This document shows, piece after piece, positions 1 through 8,126 of a stretch of 64,000 nucleotides of DNA (positions within the stretch are counted from its first letter, which is position 1; each line of letters begins with the position of its first letter). The DNA comes from Streptomyces specialis (GTDB lineage Bacteria > Actinomycetota > Actinomycetes > Streptomycetales > Streptomycetaceae): contig NZ_LN929896.1 in NCBI RefSeq assembly GCF_001493375.1, positions 584,808 through 648,807 on the forward strand. The letters run 5' to 3'. The translations under genes and the position numbers were made by a program. The notes under the pieces were generated by a model. It saw only the letters and a program-made list of their open reading frames with translations, did not search any database and was not told the origin of the DNA.

Positions 1-117
1 TACGTCGAATCTCGTAGTTGTCTCTACTTCTGTCGTTCTTTTGTTTTAAGAAACCCGGACTCCGCGAGAGCGAGCACTATCCTCTTCGTCGCCGGCTTCG
101 GATGTGTATAAGAGACG
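1..117. other. Nextera i5 adapter-derived artefact
   Basis: The segment reads like a corrupted P5 side of an Illumina Nextera adapter. An index-like 8-mer tatcctct (78-85) is followed by a degraded tcgtcggcagcgtc block and then by gatgtgtataagagac (101-116), which matches the transposase mosaic end. The adapter match is seen in the sequence; identifying the 8-mer as the i5 index called S503/N503 is from memory. Coding sequence of the next gene starts at the join, so bases 1-117 are not genomic. Confidence 0.9.
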
Positions 118-648
118 GGGAACACGCTGCTCGTCACCGGCCGGGGCGTGGACACCCACTACGACAAGCTGCACCTCTACGACGCCTACGGCTTCGCCGA
201 GTCCGCCACCGTCGAGCCGGGCGCGCGGCCCGTCACCGCCGAGGTGGACGGCGTCACGCTGGGCTTCGCCACCTGCTACGACGTACGGTTCCCCGCCCTG
301 TTCACACGGCTCGCCGAGGAGGGCGCGCGGGTGATCCTGCTGCCCGCCTCCTGGGGCGCGGGCCCCGGCAAGCGCGACCAGTGGGAGCTGCTGGTCCGGG
401 CCCGCGCGCTGGACAGCACGAGCTGGGTGGTCGCCGCCGGGCAGGCGGACCCGGCCACGGTCGGCGAACCGCCCGCGACCACGGCCCCGACCGGCATCGG
501 CCACAGCATGGTGGTCTCCCCCTACGGCGAGGTCCGCGCCCGGCTCGGCGCCGCGCCCGGGCTGCTGGTCGCGGACGTGGACCCGGCCGAGGCGGACCAC
601 GCCCGGCGCACCGTCCCGGTGCTGGCCAACCGCCGCCGCGACCTGTGA
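118..648 (+). CDS. Carbon-nitrogen hydrolase (nitrilase superfamily), 5' truncated
   Basis: This is the C-terminal part of a nitrilase-superfamily amidohydrolase, which cleaves carbon-nitrogen bonds using a Glu-Lys-Cys triad. The open frame runs from the adapter join at about 118; a GTG at 148 is internal, not a credible start. Visible motifs are YDKLHLYD, which supplies the catalytic Lys, and ATCYDVRFP, which supplies the nucleophilic Cys, followed by the family-typical LLPASWG and GHSMVVSPYGEV. The N-terminal strand carrying the catalytic Glu is missing, so roughly 90-100 residues are lost to the adapter join. It converges on mnmA with only 7 bp between stops. The substrate cannot be told from what remains. 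Confidence 0.85.
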   Translation, partial: GNTLLVTGRGVDTHYDKLHLYDAYGFAESATVEPGARPVTAEVDGVTLGFATCYDVRFPALFTRLAEEGARVILLPASWGAGPGKRDQWELLVRARALDSTSWVVAAGQADPATVGEPPATTAPTGIGHSMVVSPYGEVRARLGAAPGLLVADVDPAEADHARRTVPVLANRRRDL

Positions 649-679
649 CGGCCCGTCAGCCGACGGCGCCGACGGGCCG
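649..679. terminator. Bidirectional stem-loop between convergent genes
   Basis: Nine-base arms cggcccgtc and gacgggccg enclose a 13-base loop between the CN-hydrolase and mnmA ends. The structure overlaps the mnmA stop codon. There is no U-tract, as is usual in high-GC actinomycetes. Confidence 0.45.
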
Positions 680-1801
680 CTCGGTCGTCGCGATGGTCGC
701 CGAGCCGACCACCCGCGTCCCGTCGTACAGCACGATCGCCTGGCCCGGCGCGATCCCGCGCACGGGCTCGGCGAACCGCACCCGCAGCTCGTCCCCGACG
801 ATCGCGGCCGTCACCGGGGTCTCCGCGCCGTGTGCCCGGACCTGCGCCGTGTACGCGCCGGGCCCGGCCGGGGCGGTGCCGCACCAGCGCGGCCGGATCG
901 CGGTCAGGGCCACGATGTCCAGCGCCTCGGCGGGGCCGACCGTCACCGTGTTGTCCACCGGGGAGATGTCCAGCACGTAGCGCGGCTTGCCGTCCGGGGC
1001 GGGCCGGCCGATGCGCAGGCCGCGGCGCTGGCCGATGGTGAAGCCGTGCGCGCCCTGGTGGGTGCCGATCCGGTGGCCGTCCTCGTCGAGGATGTCGCCC
1101 TCGGCGGAGCCCAGCCGGCGGGCCAGGAAGCCCTGGGTGTCGCCGTCCGCGATGAAGCAGATGTCGTGGCTGTCCGGCTTCCTCGCCACGGCGAGCCCGC
1201 GCCGCTCGGCCTCGGCGCGGATCTCCTCCTTGGTGGAGCGGGTGTCGCCCAGCGGGAACATGGCGTGGGCGAGCTGCCGGTCGTCCAGCACCCCGAGCAC
1301 ATAGCTCTGGTCCTTGGCGAGGTCCGCGGCGCGGTGCAGCTCGCGGCGGCCGTCCGCGGTGTGGACGACGGTGGCGTAGTGGCCGGTGCAGACGGCGTCG
1401 AAGCCCAGGGCCAGCGCCTTGTCCAGGAGCGCCGCGAACTTGATCTTCTCGTTGCAGCGCAGGCACGGGTTGGGCGTGCGGCCCGCGCGGTACTCCGCGA
1501 CGAAGTCCTCCACCACGTCCTGCCGGAAGCGTTCGGCCAGGTCCCACACGTAGAACGGGATGCCGATGACGTCGGCGGCGCGGCGCGCGTCGCGGGAGTC
1601 CTCGACGGTGCAGCAGCCACGGGCGCCGGTGCGGAACGAGGCGGGGTTCGACGAGAGCGCGAGGTGGACGCCGGTCACCTCGTGCCCGGCCTCGGCGGCG
1701 CGGGCGGCGGCGGCGGCGGGGGCCACGCCGCCGGACATCGCGGCCAGCACGCGCAGGCGGCGCTCGGCGGGGTGTCCCGTGCCGGGAAGGGAGTCAGTCA
1801 T
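656..1801 (-). CDS. mnmA: tRNA-specific 2-thiouridylase MnmA, PP-loop altered
   Basis: MnmA adenylates and thiolates the wobble uridine (U34) of Lys, Glu and Gln tRNAs. The 381-residue product has the expected length, the PNPCLRCNEKIKF segment with the catalytic Cys, CTGHYA, and HDICFIADGD with the second Cys. ATG at 1801. It lies 24 bp after a cysteine desulfurase on the same strand, the likely sulfur source, so the two probably form an operon. One feature is odd: the N-terminal ATP-binding PP-loop, normally SGGVDSAVAAAR, reads SGGVAPAAAAAR. The Asp and Ser used to bind ATP pyrophosphate are therefore missing. The three changed codons each differ by one base, all to C in the gene sense, within about a dozen bases. 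Consensus error is more likely than a catalytically dead enzyme. Confidence 0.93.
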   Translation of the reverse strand: MTDSLPGTGHPAERRLRVLAAMSGGVAPAAAAARAAEAGHEVTGVHLALSSNPASFRTGARGCCTVEDSRDARRAADVIGIPFYVWDLAERFRQDVVEDFVAEYRAGRTPNPCLRCNEKIKFAALLDKALALGFDAVCTGHYATVVHTADGRRELHRAADLAKDQSYVLGVLDDRQLAHAMFPLGDTRSTKEEIRAEAERRGLAVARKPDSHDICFIADGDTQGFLARRLGSAEGDILDEDGHRIGTHQGAHGFTIGQRRGLRIGRPAPDGKPRYVLDISPVDNTVTVGPAEALDIVALTAIRPRWCGTAPAGPGAYTAQVRAHGAETPVTAAIVGDELRVRFAEPVRGIAPGQAIVLYDGTRVVGSATIATTERPVGAVG

Positions 1802-1825
1802 AACCCATCCAGAGTAAGGGCCGCG

Positions 1826-2995
1826 TCAGGCGAGCCCCGCCGTCCGGGCCCGCGCGACCGCCGGGCCGATCGCCTCCGCCACCGCGGCCACGTCCTCCTT
1901 GGTCGAGGTGTGGCCGAGGGTGAACCGCAGCGTGCCGCGCGCCAGGCCCGGATCGGCCCCGGCGGCGAGCAGCACGTGGCTGGGCTGCGCCACGCCCGCC
2001 GTGCACGCCGAGCCGGTGGAGCACTCGATGCCCTGCGCGTCCAGGAGCAGCAGCAGGGAGTCGCCCTCGCAGCCGGGGAACGCGAAGTGCGCGTTGCCGG
2101 GCAGCCGTCCGGCCGGGTCGGGGTCGCCGCCGAGCACCGCGTCCGGCACGGCGGCGGTGACGGCCGCGATCAGCTCGTCGCGCAGCGCGCCTTTCTCGCG
2201 GGCGAAGTCCTCGCGGCGGGCGGCGGCCAGCCGGGCGGCGGCGGCGACCCCGGCGACGGCGGGCACGTCGAGCGTGCCGGAGCGGACGTCGCGCTCCTGG
2301 CCGCCGCCGCGCAGCACCGGCGTCGGGGTCCAGTCGCGGCCCAGCAGCAGCGCGCCGATGCCGTACGGGCCGCCGATCTTGTGCCCCGAGACGGTGACGG
2401 CGGCCAGGCCGGAGGCGGCGAAGCCGACGTCGAGCTGGCCGACGGCCTGCACCGCGTCGGCGTGCGTGGGGATGCCGTGCTCGGCGGCGACGGCGGCCAG
2501 CTCCGCCACGGGCTGGACGGTGCCGATCTCGTTGTTGGCCCACATCACGGTGACCAGGGCGACGTCCCCGGGATCGCGGGCGATCGCCTCGCGCAGCGCG
2601 TCCGGGTGGACGCGCCCGTATCCGTCGACCGGCAGCCACTCGACCCGCGCGCCCTCGTGGTCGGCGAGCCACCGCGCCGCGTCCAGCACCGCGTGGTGCT
2701 CCACGGGGCTGACCAGCAGCCGGGTACGGCGCGGCTCGGCGGCCCGGCGCGCCCAGTACAGGCCCTTGACCGCGAGGTTGTCCGCCTCGGTGCCGCCGGA
2801 CGTGAAGACGACCTCGCTGGGCCGCGCGCCCAGGGCCGCCGCCACCGCCTCCCGCCCCTCCTCCACGGCGCGTCTGGCGCGGCGGCCGGACGCGTGCAGC
2901 GACGAGGCGTTGCCCGTGGCGGTGAAGTGGGCGCTCATCGCCGCGATGGCCTCGGGGAGCATCGGCGTGGTCGCGGCGTGGTCGAGGTACGGCAT
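1826..2995 (-). CDS. Cysteine desulfurase (IscS/NifS-like, class V aminotransferase fold)
   Basis: This PLP enzyme converts L-cysteine to L-alanine and carries a persulfide sulfur for tRNA thiolation and Fe-S assembly. The 389-residue protein begins MPYLDHAATTP, typical of the family. It has TSGGTEADNLA (phosphate binding), VEHHAVLD, WANNEIGTVQP, VSGHKIGGPYG with the PLP-binding Lys, and GSACTAGVAQPSHV with the persulfide Cys on the flexible loop. ATG at 2995. It is the upstream gene of a probable two-gene operon with mnmA, so its main client here is probably MnmA. The gene upstream is divergent across a 113-bp gap. Confidence 0.95.
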   Translation of the reverse strand: MPYLDHAATTPMLPEAIAAMSAHFTATGNASSLHASGRRARRAVEEGREAVAAALGARPSEVVFTSGGTEADNLAVKGLYWARRAAEPRRTRLLVSPVEHHAVLDAARWLADHEGARVEWLPVDGYGRVHPDALREAIARDPGDVALVTVMWANNEIGTVQPVAELAAVAAEHGIPTHADAVQAVGQLDVGFAASGLAAVTVSGHKIGGPYGIGALLLGRDWTPTPVLRGGGQERDVRSGTLDVPAVAGVAAAARLAAARREDFAREKGALRDELIAAVTAAVPDAVLGGDPDPAGRLPGNAHFAFPGCEGDSLLLLLDAQGIECSTGSACTAGVAQPSHVLLAAGADPGLARGTLRFTLGHTSTKEDVAAVAEAIGPAVARARTAGLA

Positions 2996-3108
2996 GGTGA
3001 GCCGATTCTACGAGCCGGTCCGGAACCGGCCGCGCGCCCGGGGCGTTGACGTGGTGGCCGGCCACGGGCGGCCGACGGCGCGCGGACGGGACGGAACCGG
3101 GGGGACGG

Positions 3109-3792
3109 ATGGGCGAGCGATCCACCCGGCCGGCGACCGCCCGGCCGGGTCGCCGGGCCGTGCTGGCGGGCGGGGCGGCGGGCCTGGCGGGCGTGGGTTT
3201 CCTCGCCGCGCGGGACACGCTCTCCCGGTGGTGGTGGCGGCACTCGGGCACCGAGGCGCCGCGGGTGGCGGGCGCGGTGGACCACCCGGGCGCGGAGTGG
3301 ATCCCGGCCTCCTCGGCGAACTACCGGCGGGCGAACCGGCCGCGGGACTACACGATCGACCGCGTCGTCGTCCACATGCCGGAGGCGACGTACCCGATCA
3401 CGCTGCGGGTCTTCCAGGACCCGTCCCACGGCGCCTGCACGCACTACGTGGTGCGGTCCTCCGACGGGCACGTGGCGCAGCTCGCCCGGGAGCTGGACGT
3501 GGCGTTCCACGCGGGGAACCAGGGCTTCAACGAGCGCAGCGTCGGCATCGAGCACGAGGGCTGGGCGGACGACCCGTCGTACCTGACGGACGCGCTGTAC
3601 GAGGCGTCCGCGGAGCTGGTCGCGGGCATCTGCGACCGGTACGGCATCCCGGTCGACCGGGAGCACATCGTCGGGCACAACGAGGTGCCGGACGTGGTGC
3701 GGATCTGTCCGGGGCCGCACTGGGACTGGGACCGGTATCTGGATCTGGTGCGCCGGGCGGCGGGGTCCGTCAACCCGGGGTCCGTCAACTGA
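3109..3792 (+). CDS. Tat-exported N-acetylmuramoyl-L-alanine amidase (PGRP/Amidase_2)
   Basis: A 227-residue secreted peptidoglycan amidase that cleaves the lactyl-Ala bond. ATG 3109 is chosen over a frame extension to 3046 because it gives a clean twin-arginine signal (GRRAVLAGGAAGLAGVGFLAA). The mature part has the amidase fold: IDRVVVHMPEATYP (a ligand position), HYVVRSSDGHVAQL, DVAFHAGNQGFNERSVGIEHEGW and IVGHNEVPDVVRICPGPHWDWD with the Zn ligand region. A second amidase gene lies about 0.4 kb downstream on the other strand. The stop overlaps the stop of the small convergent gene by 8 bp. Confidence 0.9.
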   Translation: MGERSTRPATARPGRRAVLAGGAAGLAGVGFLAARDTLSRWWWRHSGTEAPRVAGAVDHPGAEWIPASSANYRRANRPRDYTIDRVVVHMPEATYPITLRVFQDPSHGACTHYVVRSSDGHVAQLARELDVAFHAGNQGFNERSVGIEHEGWADDPSYLTDALYEASAELVAGICDRYGIPVDREHIVGHNEVPDVVRICPGPHWDWDRYLDLVRRAAGSVNPGSVN

Positions 3793-3961
3793 GGGTGCCG
3801 AGCCGGGTCAGTTCGGCCGCGCAGCGCTGGGCGTCCTCCGCCCGTTCGAAGACCGCCGCGCGCACCTGATGGGTGTCCGGATCGGGCACATGGGCGAGGT
3901 GCCCCTCGTCGGAGACGACGTACCAGCCGCGGGTCTCGCTGTGCCGTGCTTCGTACCGCAT
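3785..3961 (-). CDS. Small conserved-type hypothetical protein (58 aa)
   Basis: A short product starting MRYEARHSETRGWYVVSDEG and ending ELTRLGTLS. ATG at 3961. It looks like the short globular proteins of unknown function common in Streptomyces; no motif assigns a role. The start codon abuts a 22-bp inverted repeat (3963-4024), and the first half of the gene is present again, degenerate, in mirror orientation just beyond it. It converges on the amidase gene, sharing 8 bp. Confidence 0.7.
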   Translation of the reverse strand: MRYEARHSETRGWYVVSDEGHLAHVPDPDTHQVRAAVFERAEDAQRCAAELTRLGTLS

Positions 3962-3962
3962 G

Positions 3963-4024
3963 GCGGTCACCGTAGTGGTGGCGCGCGGTGCCGGGCCAGC
4001 GGGCGCCACCACTACGGTGACCGC
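3963..4024. repeat. Perfect 22-bp inverted repeat (promoter-proximal)
   Basis: Arms at 3963-3984 and 4003-4024 are exact reverse complements with an 18-base spacer. The left arm sits directly upstream of the 58-aa gene's start. Similarity continues outward on both sides (3889-3962 against 4025-4103), so this is the core of a larger inverted duplication of the gene's promoter and 5' half. Confidence 0.85.
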
Positions 4025-4103
4025 CCCGCGGCACCCAGCACGGCCCAGCGCGTCCCCCCGTTGGGACCTCGTCGCCCACGAGGGGCACCTCGCCCACGGG
4101 CCC
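4025..4103 (+). pseudogene. Degenerate mirror copy of the 58-aa gene 5' half
   Basis: On the plus strand this stretch translates to RHPARPSASPRWDLVAHEGHLAHGP. It aligns with residues 2-26 of the small minus-strand protein (RYEARHSETRGWYVVSDEGHLAHVP, shown in two parts here for comparison: RYEARHSETRG, WYVVSDEGHLAHVP). The position matching the ATG now reads ccc, so the copy has no start. The reading frame runs on into unrelated proline-rich codons. I infer an old inverted partial duplication. Confidence 0.55.
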
Positions 4104-4215
4104 GCTCCCGCCCCCCCTCCCGCGCGCCCGGCCGGCTCCGCAAGGGCGGAGGGCGCCCCTGGCCCTCTATGCCACCCCCACACTGCGACTCGTTGTTGCT
4201 TAGTCTGCGGCAGCG

Positions 4216-4869
4216 TCAGGTTTGAATAAGTGACGGGGCGTTGCCCGGGCTCCAGTCGGCGCCGTGGCCGAGGCGGTCCCTGACCCTGGCGCGGATGTCG
4301 TCCAGGGAGAGGCCGGGGCCTCGGGGGTCGATCTTGCCCGGCTGCCACTCCAGATGGCCGATGACGGAGGTCTCGCCGGTCTTGCCCCAGCCGTGCGCGC
4401 GGCACAGGGCGGCCGAGGCGCGGACGATGGCCTCGACCTGTTCGGCGGGCCAGGAGTCCTCGCCGTCGCCGAGGTTGACGCACTCCCAGCCGTAGAAGTG
4501 CGGGTTGCCGTCGGTGTCGGCGTGTCCGGCGCCGGGCAGCGGTTTCTCGGCGGCGACGGCGGCGAGGACGTCGCCGTCGCCGGAGCCGGCGTGGTTGGCG
4601 CGGCCGTGCCCCACCAGGTGGACGGTGCCGTCCTTGGCGATGACGCCGTGGCACAGCGGGCCGGGCAGGTCGGGGCGGCCCTCGTAGCACAGGTCGACGG
4701 TCGAGTCGGTGCCGGAGGTGGCGGTGTGGTGGAGCATCACCCCGCGCACCGGTCCCCAGGGTCCGGCGCTGTCGCGGTTGTGGGTGCTCCAGGACGCGTG
4801 CTCGACGACGTCGACACCTTCGTCTTCGAGGGTGTGGAGGAATTGGTCGGCGGTCAGTGGTGTGGCCAT
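4216..4869 (-). CDS. N-acetylmuramoyl-L-alanine amidase, endolysin-like
   Basis: A 217-residue single-domain Amidase_2 protein without a signal peptide. Zn-binding and catalytic motifs are visible: RGVMLHHTAT (first His), HGVIAKDGTVHLVGHGRANHAG, GWECVNLGDGEDSWP, and VIGHLEWQPGKIDPRGPGL, with the second His and the C-terminal K...DP signature. ATG 4869. Phage endolysins and Streptomyces cell-wall amidases share this architecture. No phage genes are nearby, so a domesticated lysin or a cell-wall remodelling enzyme are both possible. Confidence 0.88.
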   Translation of the reverse strand: MATPLTADQFLHTLEDEGVDVVEHASWSTHNRDSAGPWGPVRGVMLHHTATSGTDSTVDLCYEGRPDLPGPLCHGVIAKDGTVHLVGHGRANHAGSGDGDVLAAVAAEKPLPGAGHADTDGNPHFYGWECVNLGDGEDSWPAEQVEAIVRASAALCRAHGWGKTGETSVIGHLEWQPGKIDPRGPGLSLDDIRARVRDRLGHGADWSPGNAPSLIQT

Positions 4870-5000
4870 GATCGGTCCCCGAACGGGTCTCGCGAACAGT
4901 AGTCATACCAGCTCTACGAGTCCCGCCGACCGCCCCGCAAGGGCGGGGCCGCGCCCCGGGCGCCGGGGTTCGTTGAAGATGCGCCGAACGGGGGGCGACG

Positions 5001-5016
5001 CTCAACGCGCGTTGAG
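5001..5016. promoter_or_regulatory. 16-bp palindrome, candidate operator
   Basis: ctcaacgcgcgttgag is a perfect palindrome in the gap between two minus-strand genes, upstream of the amidase. It resembles a dimeric-repressor site, but no regulator can be assigned to it. Confidence 0.35.
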
Positions 5017-5068
5017 TCAAGTCCCGTTCCGGGGCGGGCCGTTGCCGTTCGGCCCCGCTCAGTCCCGC

Positions 5069-5275
5069 TCAGTCCCACACGCCGGGTCCGCCGCCGCGCC
5101 ACTCGATGAGCGCGGGGTCGCGCAGGTCCACGTCGTCCGGGTCGAGGCCGGCCCGCCGGAGGAACTCCAGCAGCTCGCCGGCCGAGCGCGCCCGGCCGAG
5201 GATCTCCTCGCCGACGCGCACGCGCCGGCCCCCGCCCGTGGTGGGCGGATAGACGACGACGCGCGCTCGGACCAT
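5069..5275 (-). CDS. Small hypothetical protein (68 aa)
   Basis: The product starts MVRARVVVYPPTTGGGRRVRV and ends IEWRGGGPGVWD, with a central segment (SAGELLEFLRRAGLDPDDVD) that looks helical. ATG 5275 is preferred to an upstream in-frame start at 5341, which would overlap the dps terminator region and add low-complexity residues. Nothing identifies its function. It follows dps on the same strand, with a stem-loop between them. Confidence 0.65.
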   Translation of the reverse strand: MVRARVVVYPPTTGGGRRVRVGEEILGRARSAGELLEFLRRAGLDPDDVDLRDPALIEWRGGGPGVWD

Positions 5276-5346
5276 GCGCCCAGCATGCGCCCCCGCACGC
5301 CGCACCGCAGCCCCACAGGCGCGGACGGGGGTCCGGAACACGCCAG

Positions 5347-5380
5347 GACCCCGGCGCCTCGCGTCACGAGGGCCGGGGTC
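5347..5380 (-). terminator. Stem-loop downstream of dps
   Basis: gaccccggcgcctcg pairs with cgagggccggggtc (one bulged base) around a short loop, 30 bp beyond the dps stop. A strong GC hairpin without a U-run. Confidence 0.55.
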
Positions 5381-5409
5381 CCGCCGCCCACCGGGGCCGC
5401 CGGGCGGTG

Positions 5410-5886
5410 TCAGGCGTTGCCGTTCTCCGCCTGGAACATCCAGTGGTGCTTCTCCAGCTCCTTCACGAGCTGGATGAGCACGTCCTCGGTGACCGAGTCC
5501 ACCGGGCCCACGTCGTCCAGGCGCTCGCGCATGCGGACGATCACCGCGCCGAGGGCGTCCACCATCGTGCGGATGGCCTGGGTGTCCTGCTGCCAGCCGT
5601 CGGCGACCTTCGCGATGCCCGTGGTGGCGGCGACGGTCGAGGCCCGTCCGTCCGGCGAGAGGCCGAGCGCGGCGGCGCGCTCGGCGACGATGTCGGAGTG
5701 GGAGCGGGCGGTCTCCACCACCTCGTCGAGCTGGAGGTGAACGGAGCGGAAGCGGGAGCCGATGATGTTCCAGTGGGTCTGCTTGGCGACCAGGGAGAGA
5801 TCGATGAGATCCACCAGCGCGCCCTGGAGCGCCTCCCCGACGATCTTGAGGGTGGCGTCCGGCAACGTGCTCTTGATGGCGTACAT
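5410..5886 (-). CDS. dps: Dps family ferritin-like DNA-protection protein
   Basis: A 158-residue Dps protein that oxidises and stores iron and shields DNA under stress. It is a four-helix bundle with KQTHWNIIGSRFRSVHLQLDEVVETARSHSD, carrying the inter-subunit ferroxidase His and Asp/Glu positions (described by position: residues about 36-66). The final helix includes LVKELEKHHWMFQAE. It lacks a long Lys-rich N-terminal tail, so any DNA binding would use other surfaces. The start is supported by an aaagggga ribosome-binding site 7 bases upstream of ATG 5886. It is probably monocistronic, with a terminator-like hairpin downstream. Confidence 0.95.
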   Translation of the reverse strand: MYAIKSTLPDATLKIVGEALQGALVDLIDLSLVAKQTHWNIIGSRFRSVHLQLDEVVETARSHSDIVAERAAALGLSPDGRASTVAATTGIAKVADGWQQDTQAIRTMVDALGAVIVRMRERLDDVGPVDSVTEDVLIQLVKELEKHHWMFQAENGNA

Positions 5887-6043
5887 ACAGCGTCCCCTTT
5901 CGGAGCTTTTGTCCTCATTTATGCAAGTCCGAGCGTCAGGTTACCTCCGGGGTCCTGAAGCGGCATGAGGACGGGTACCCCGCGCGGGCCCGCGAAACCG
6001 GCGGGACGCGCGGGGCGCTCGTGCCGGTCGCGGCCGGTCGCGG

Positions 6044-6820
6044 TCAGTAGGGGCGCGGGTAGCCGTAGCCGTGCCGGTGGAGCCGGGAGGGGTCCTGGCC
6101 GGGCGTGCCCGGGGCGTCGCGGTCGTAGAACGGGCGGGTGTTGGCGCGCAGCCACATCGCCACCGGGTCGAAGGCGTCGGCCATGGCCACCGTGCCCACC
6201 GGCAGGCCGTCGGGCACGGCCTCGATCGCCCGGCTCATCATCCACCGCACGGCCGCCGCCGTCCGCTCGCCGGGGTCGTCCACGTCCAGCCCGATCACCC
6301 GATACGCGGCGCCGAGCGCCGGCCGCCCCCCCGCCCGGCGCAGACTGCGCAGCGCCGGGGTGCGTCGGGCGAGCGCGACGAGCCGTTCGTAGAACGCGTC
6401 CGCCCGGATGCTGGGCTCGGTGATCCGCAGCGGCCCGGCGGGCAGCCGGTCCAGGCCGCCGGCGATCCGCCGCAGGTCCAGCCACGGGACGCCGAGGCCA
6501 CCGCCCGGCGCGTGCGGGTTGAGCCACAGGCCCCAGTGCTCCGGGTAGAGCGCGGCGGCGATGTCCCGGCCGCTGACGACCTCGTGCCGCCGCGTCCAGC
6601 CGCTGGCCGCCAGCTCCCGCTCGGAGGTGACGCCCGGCGCGTAGCCGTGGCCGGCGACCTCGACGCTGCCGTACTGCGACTCCGGCTCCCCCGGGCCGCC
6701 GTGCCACAGCAGCATCCACACGTCGCTGCCGGCCAGCGCGGCCAGCAGCTCCTCGTAGGTGTCCAGCCGGTCGGCCGTGACCAGGGGCAGCAGCTCCTCG
6801 ACGCTTCGTGCCGCACTCAC
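6044..6820 (-). CDS. SseB-related / enhanced serine sensitivity region protein
   Basis: A 258-residue soluble protein with no catalytic motif that I can identify. I chose GTG 6820 because GAGGAGG lies about 9 bases upstream; the longer frame to 6841 would place that site inside the gene. Its position directly next to an SseB-like gene, and just before the glycine-riboswitch/gcvT operon, matches the arrangement I recall from Streptomyces, where such pairs are annotated as enhanced serine sensitivity proteins. That fits the glycine/serine context. The exact function is unknown. Recognisable stretches include WMLLWHGGPGEPESQYGSV and HGYGYPRPY at the C terminus. Confidence 0.7.
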   Translation of the reverse strand: MSAARSVEELLPLVTADRLDTYEELLAALAGSDVWMLLWHGGPGEPESQYGSVEVAGHGYAPGVTSERELAASGWTRRHEVVSGRDIAAALYPEHWGLWLNPHAPGGGLGVPWLDLRRIAGGLDRLPAGPLRITEPSIRADAFYERLVALARRTPALRSLRRAGGRPALGAAYRVIGLDVDDPGERTAAAVRWMMSRAIEAVPDGLPVGTVAMADAFDPVAMWLRANTRPFYDRDAPGTPGQDPSRLHRHGYGYPRPY

Positions 6821-6932
6821 AGGGGGCGGACCTCCTCGCACCTCGGATGCACCTGTGCCCGTCAGCCACCCCTCACATGCCCGTCACAGCGGTTCCGAAA
6901 GCCACGGACCACGCGGACGAGGTGCGGGCCGC

Positions 6933-7700
6933 TCAGGCGTTCCGGGCGTAGAAGGGGGGCACGCACTCCCGCAACCAGTCCACCACAGGGTCATCGGCTG
7001 CATCCAGAAGAACCAACTGCACCGGCCAGACGACGGGCCGTCCGGCCAGGGCGCGGCCGAGCGCCGCGTTGACGGCGGCGCGGGACTCGTCGTCCAGCCG
7101 CTCCAGCTCGACGCCGACGAACAGGGACGGCGGGCCGCCCTCCGCGCTGGCCAGCCCCCGGCGCGCGGTCCGCACGAACCACAGCGCGCCCAGCTCCGCC
7201 GACGCGGCGCTGAGGAAATCGACCGGCTCCTCCTGCCAGTCCGGCTGGAACAGCCGCATCCGCGCACCGCTCGGCACGCCCGGCGCGCGCTCCCCCGGCG
7301 TGGCGCGGCACAGCTCCGCGACGGCCGAGGGCGGCACGGGGATGCCGACCGTGCCGCCGGGGTTGACGGCGATGCCGACCTGCGGCGGCAGCCCGCGCGC
7401 GAACTCCCAGGCGGGCGCGACGGCGAACGACAGGTGCGAGGCGCCGCCGAGGTGGAGCTGCTCGGCGGAGCTGAACACGGGCACGTAGACGCCGCCGTTC
7501 AGGTCGATGGTCGGCAGGTCCAGCTCGCGGCTCTCCTTGCCGCCGCCCTCGGGCAGCGGGATCCACACCGGGCTGCGGGAGAGCACGCGGAGCAGCAGCG
7601 GGCCCGCGTCGCGGGCGCCGAGCGCGGTGGCGAGGGTCTCCTCCAGCTCGTTGCTCGGCCAGCCGCCGCCGTAACCGGCTCCGGGCCTCGGCACGCTCAT
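6933..7700 (-). CDS. SseB-like protein (enhanced serine sensitivity)
   Basis: A 255-residue protein resembling the SseB family. The N-terminal half (NELEETLATALGARDAGPLL, VYVPVFSSAEQLHLG) and the C-terminal half (LFVGVELERLDDESRAAVNAAL) match the two sections usually annotated in this family. ATG 7700 is preferred to the frame start at 7727 because MSVPRPGAGYGG is the natural start and leaves the 5' region free for a promoter. In E. coli sseB overexpression changes serine sensitivity; the biochemical role is unknown. It is divergent from the gcvT leader and shares a strand with the gene after it, suggesting an operon of two. Confidence 0.75.
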   Translation of the reverse strand: MSVPRPGAGYGGGWPSNELEETLATALGARDAGPLLLRVLSRSPVWIPLPEGGGKESRELDLPTIDLNGGVYVPVFSSAEQLHLGGASHLSFAVAPAWEFARGLPPQVGIAVNPGGTVGIPVPPSAVAELCRATPGERAPGVPSGARMRLFQPDWQEEPVDFLSAASAELGALWFVRTARRGLASAEGGPPSLFVGVELERLDDESRAAVNAALGRALAGRPVVWPVQLVLLDAADDPVVDWLRECVPPFYARNA

Positions 7701-7867
7701 CCCGGTCGACCCCCATCTCGCCGTCACCGTCCGTCTCCCCGACCACCCTAACGGCTGAGCCCGCCCGGCCGGGTGGCCCGGCGGCGGCCTCGCGACCGTT
7801 CATGCGATGATGTTCCAGCGATGCGGCAGGGCCGCGTCAACAACCGCATACCGGCCGTTCGACCATG

Positions 7868-8092
7868 CGCGGGAGAGTCCCCGGTCCGCCCGGGGCGCCG
7901 AAGGAGCAAGTCCTCCCTTGAATCTCTCAGGCCCCGATACCGCGCGCGGAAGGCGAATCTGGAAAGCGGGCCGGCCGCCGCCGGAGTCTCGGCGCGGCAC
8001 GGGCCCCACCCACGGTGCAAGCCGCGCCACCCGGCAGGGTCGCGGCGAACCTCTCAGGTGCCGATGACAGATGGGGAGGGGACGCCCCTACC
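7868..8092 (+). promoter_or_regulatory. Tandem glycine riboswitch upstream of gcvT
   Basis: Two glycine-aptamer signatures lie in the gcvT leader. Aptamer 1 contains ggagag (7872-7877), gcgccgaaggagcaa (7895-7909) and gaatctctcaggc (from about 7920). Aptamer 2 contains acggtgcaagcc, then gcgaacctctcaggtgccga with tgacaga (8045-8071). These match the conserved cores of the gcvT-type tandem glycine riboswitch, which binds glycine and normally switches gcv genes on when glycine is abundant. The leader ends about 35 bases before the gcvT start. The 7701-8126 gap holds nothing else that I can see. Confidence 0.93.
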
Positions 8093-8126
8093 CCTGTCCT
8101 CTCTTCCGCCAGCCTGGAGCCAGCCC

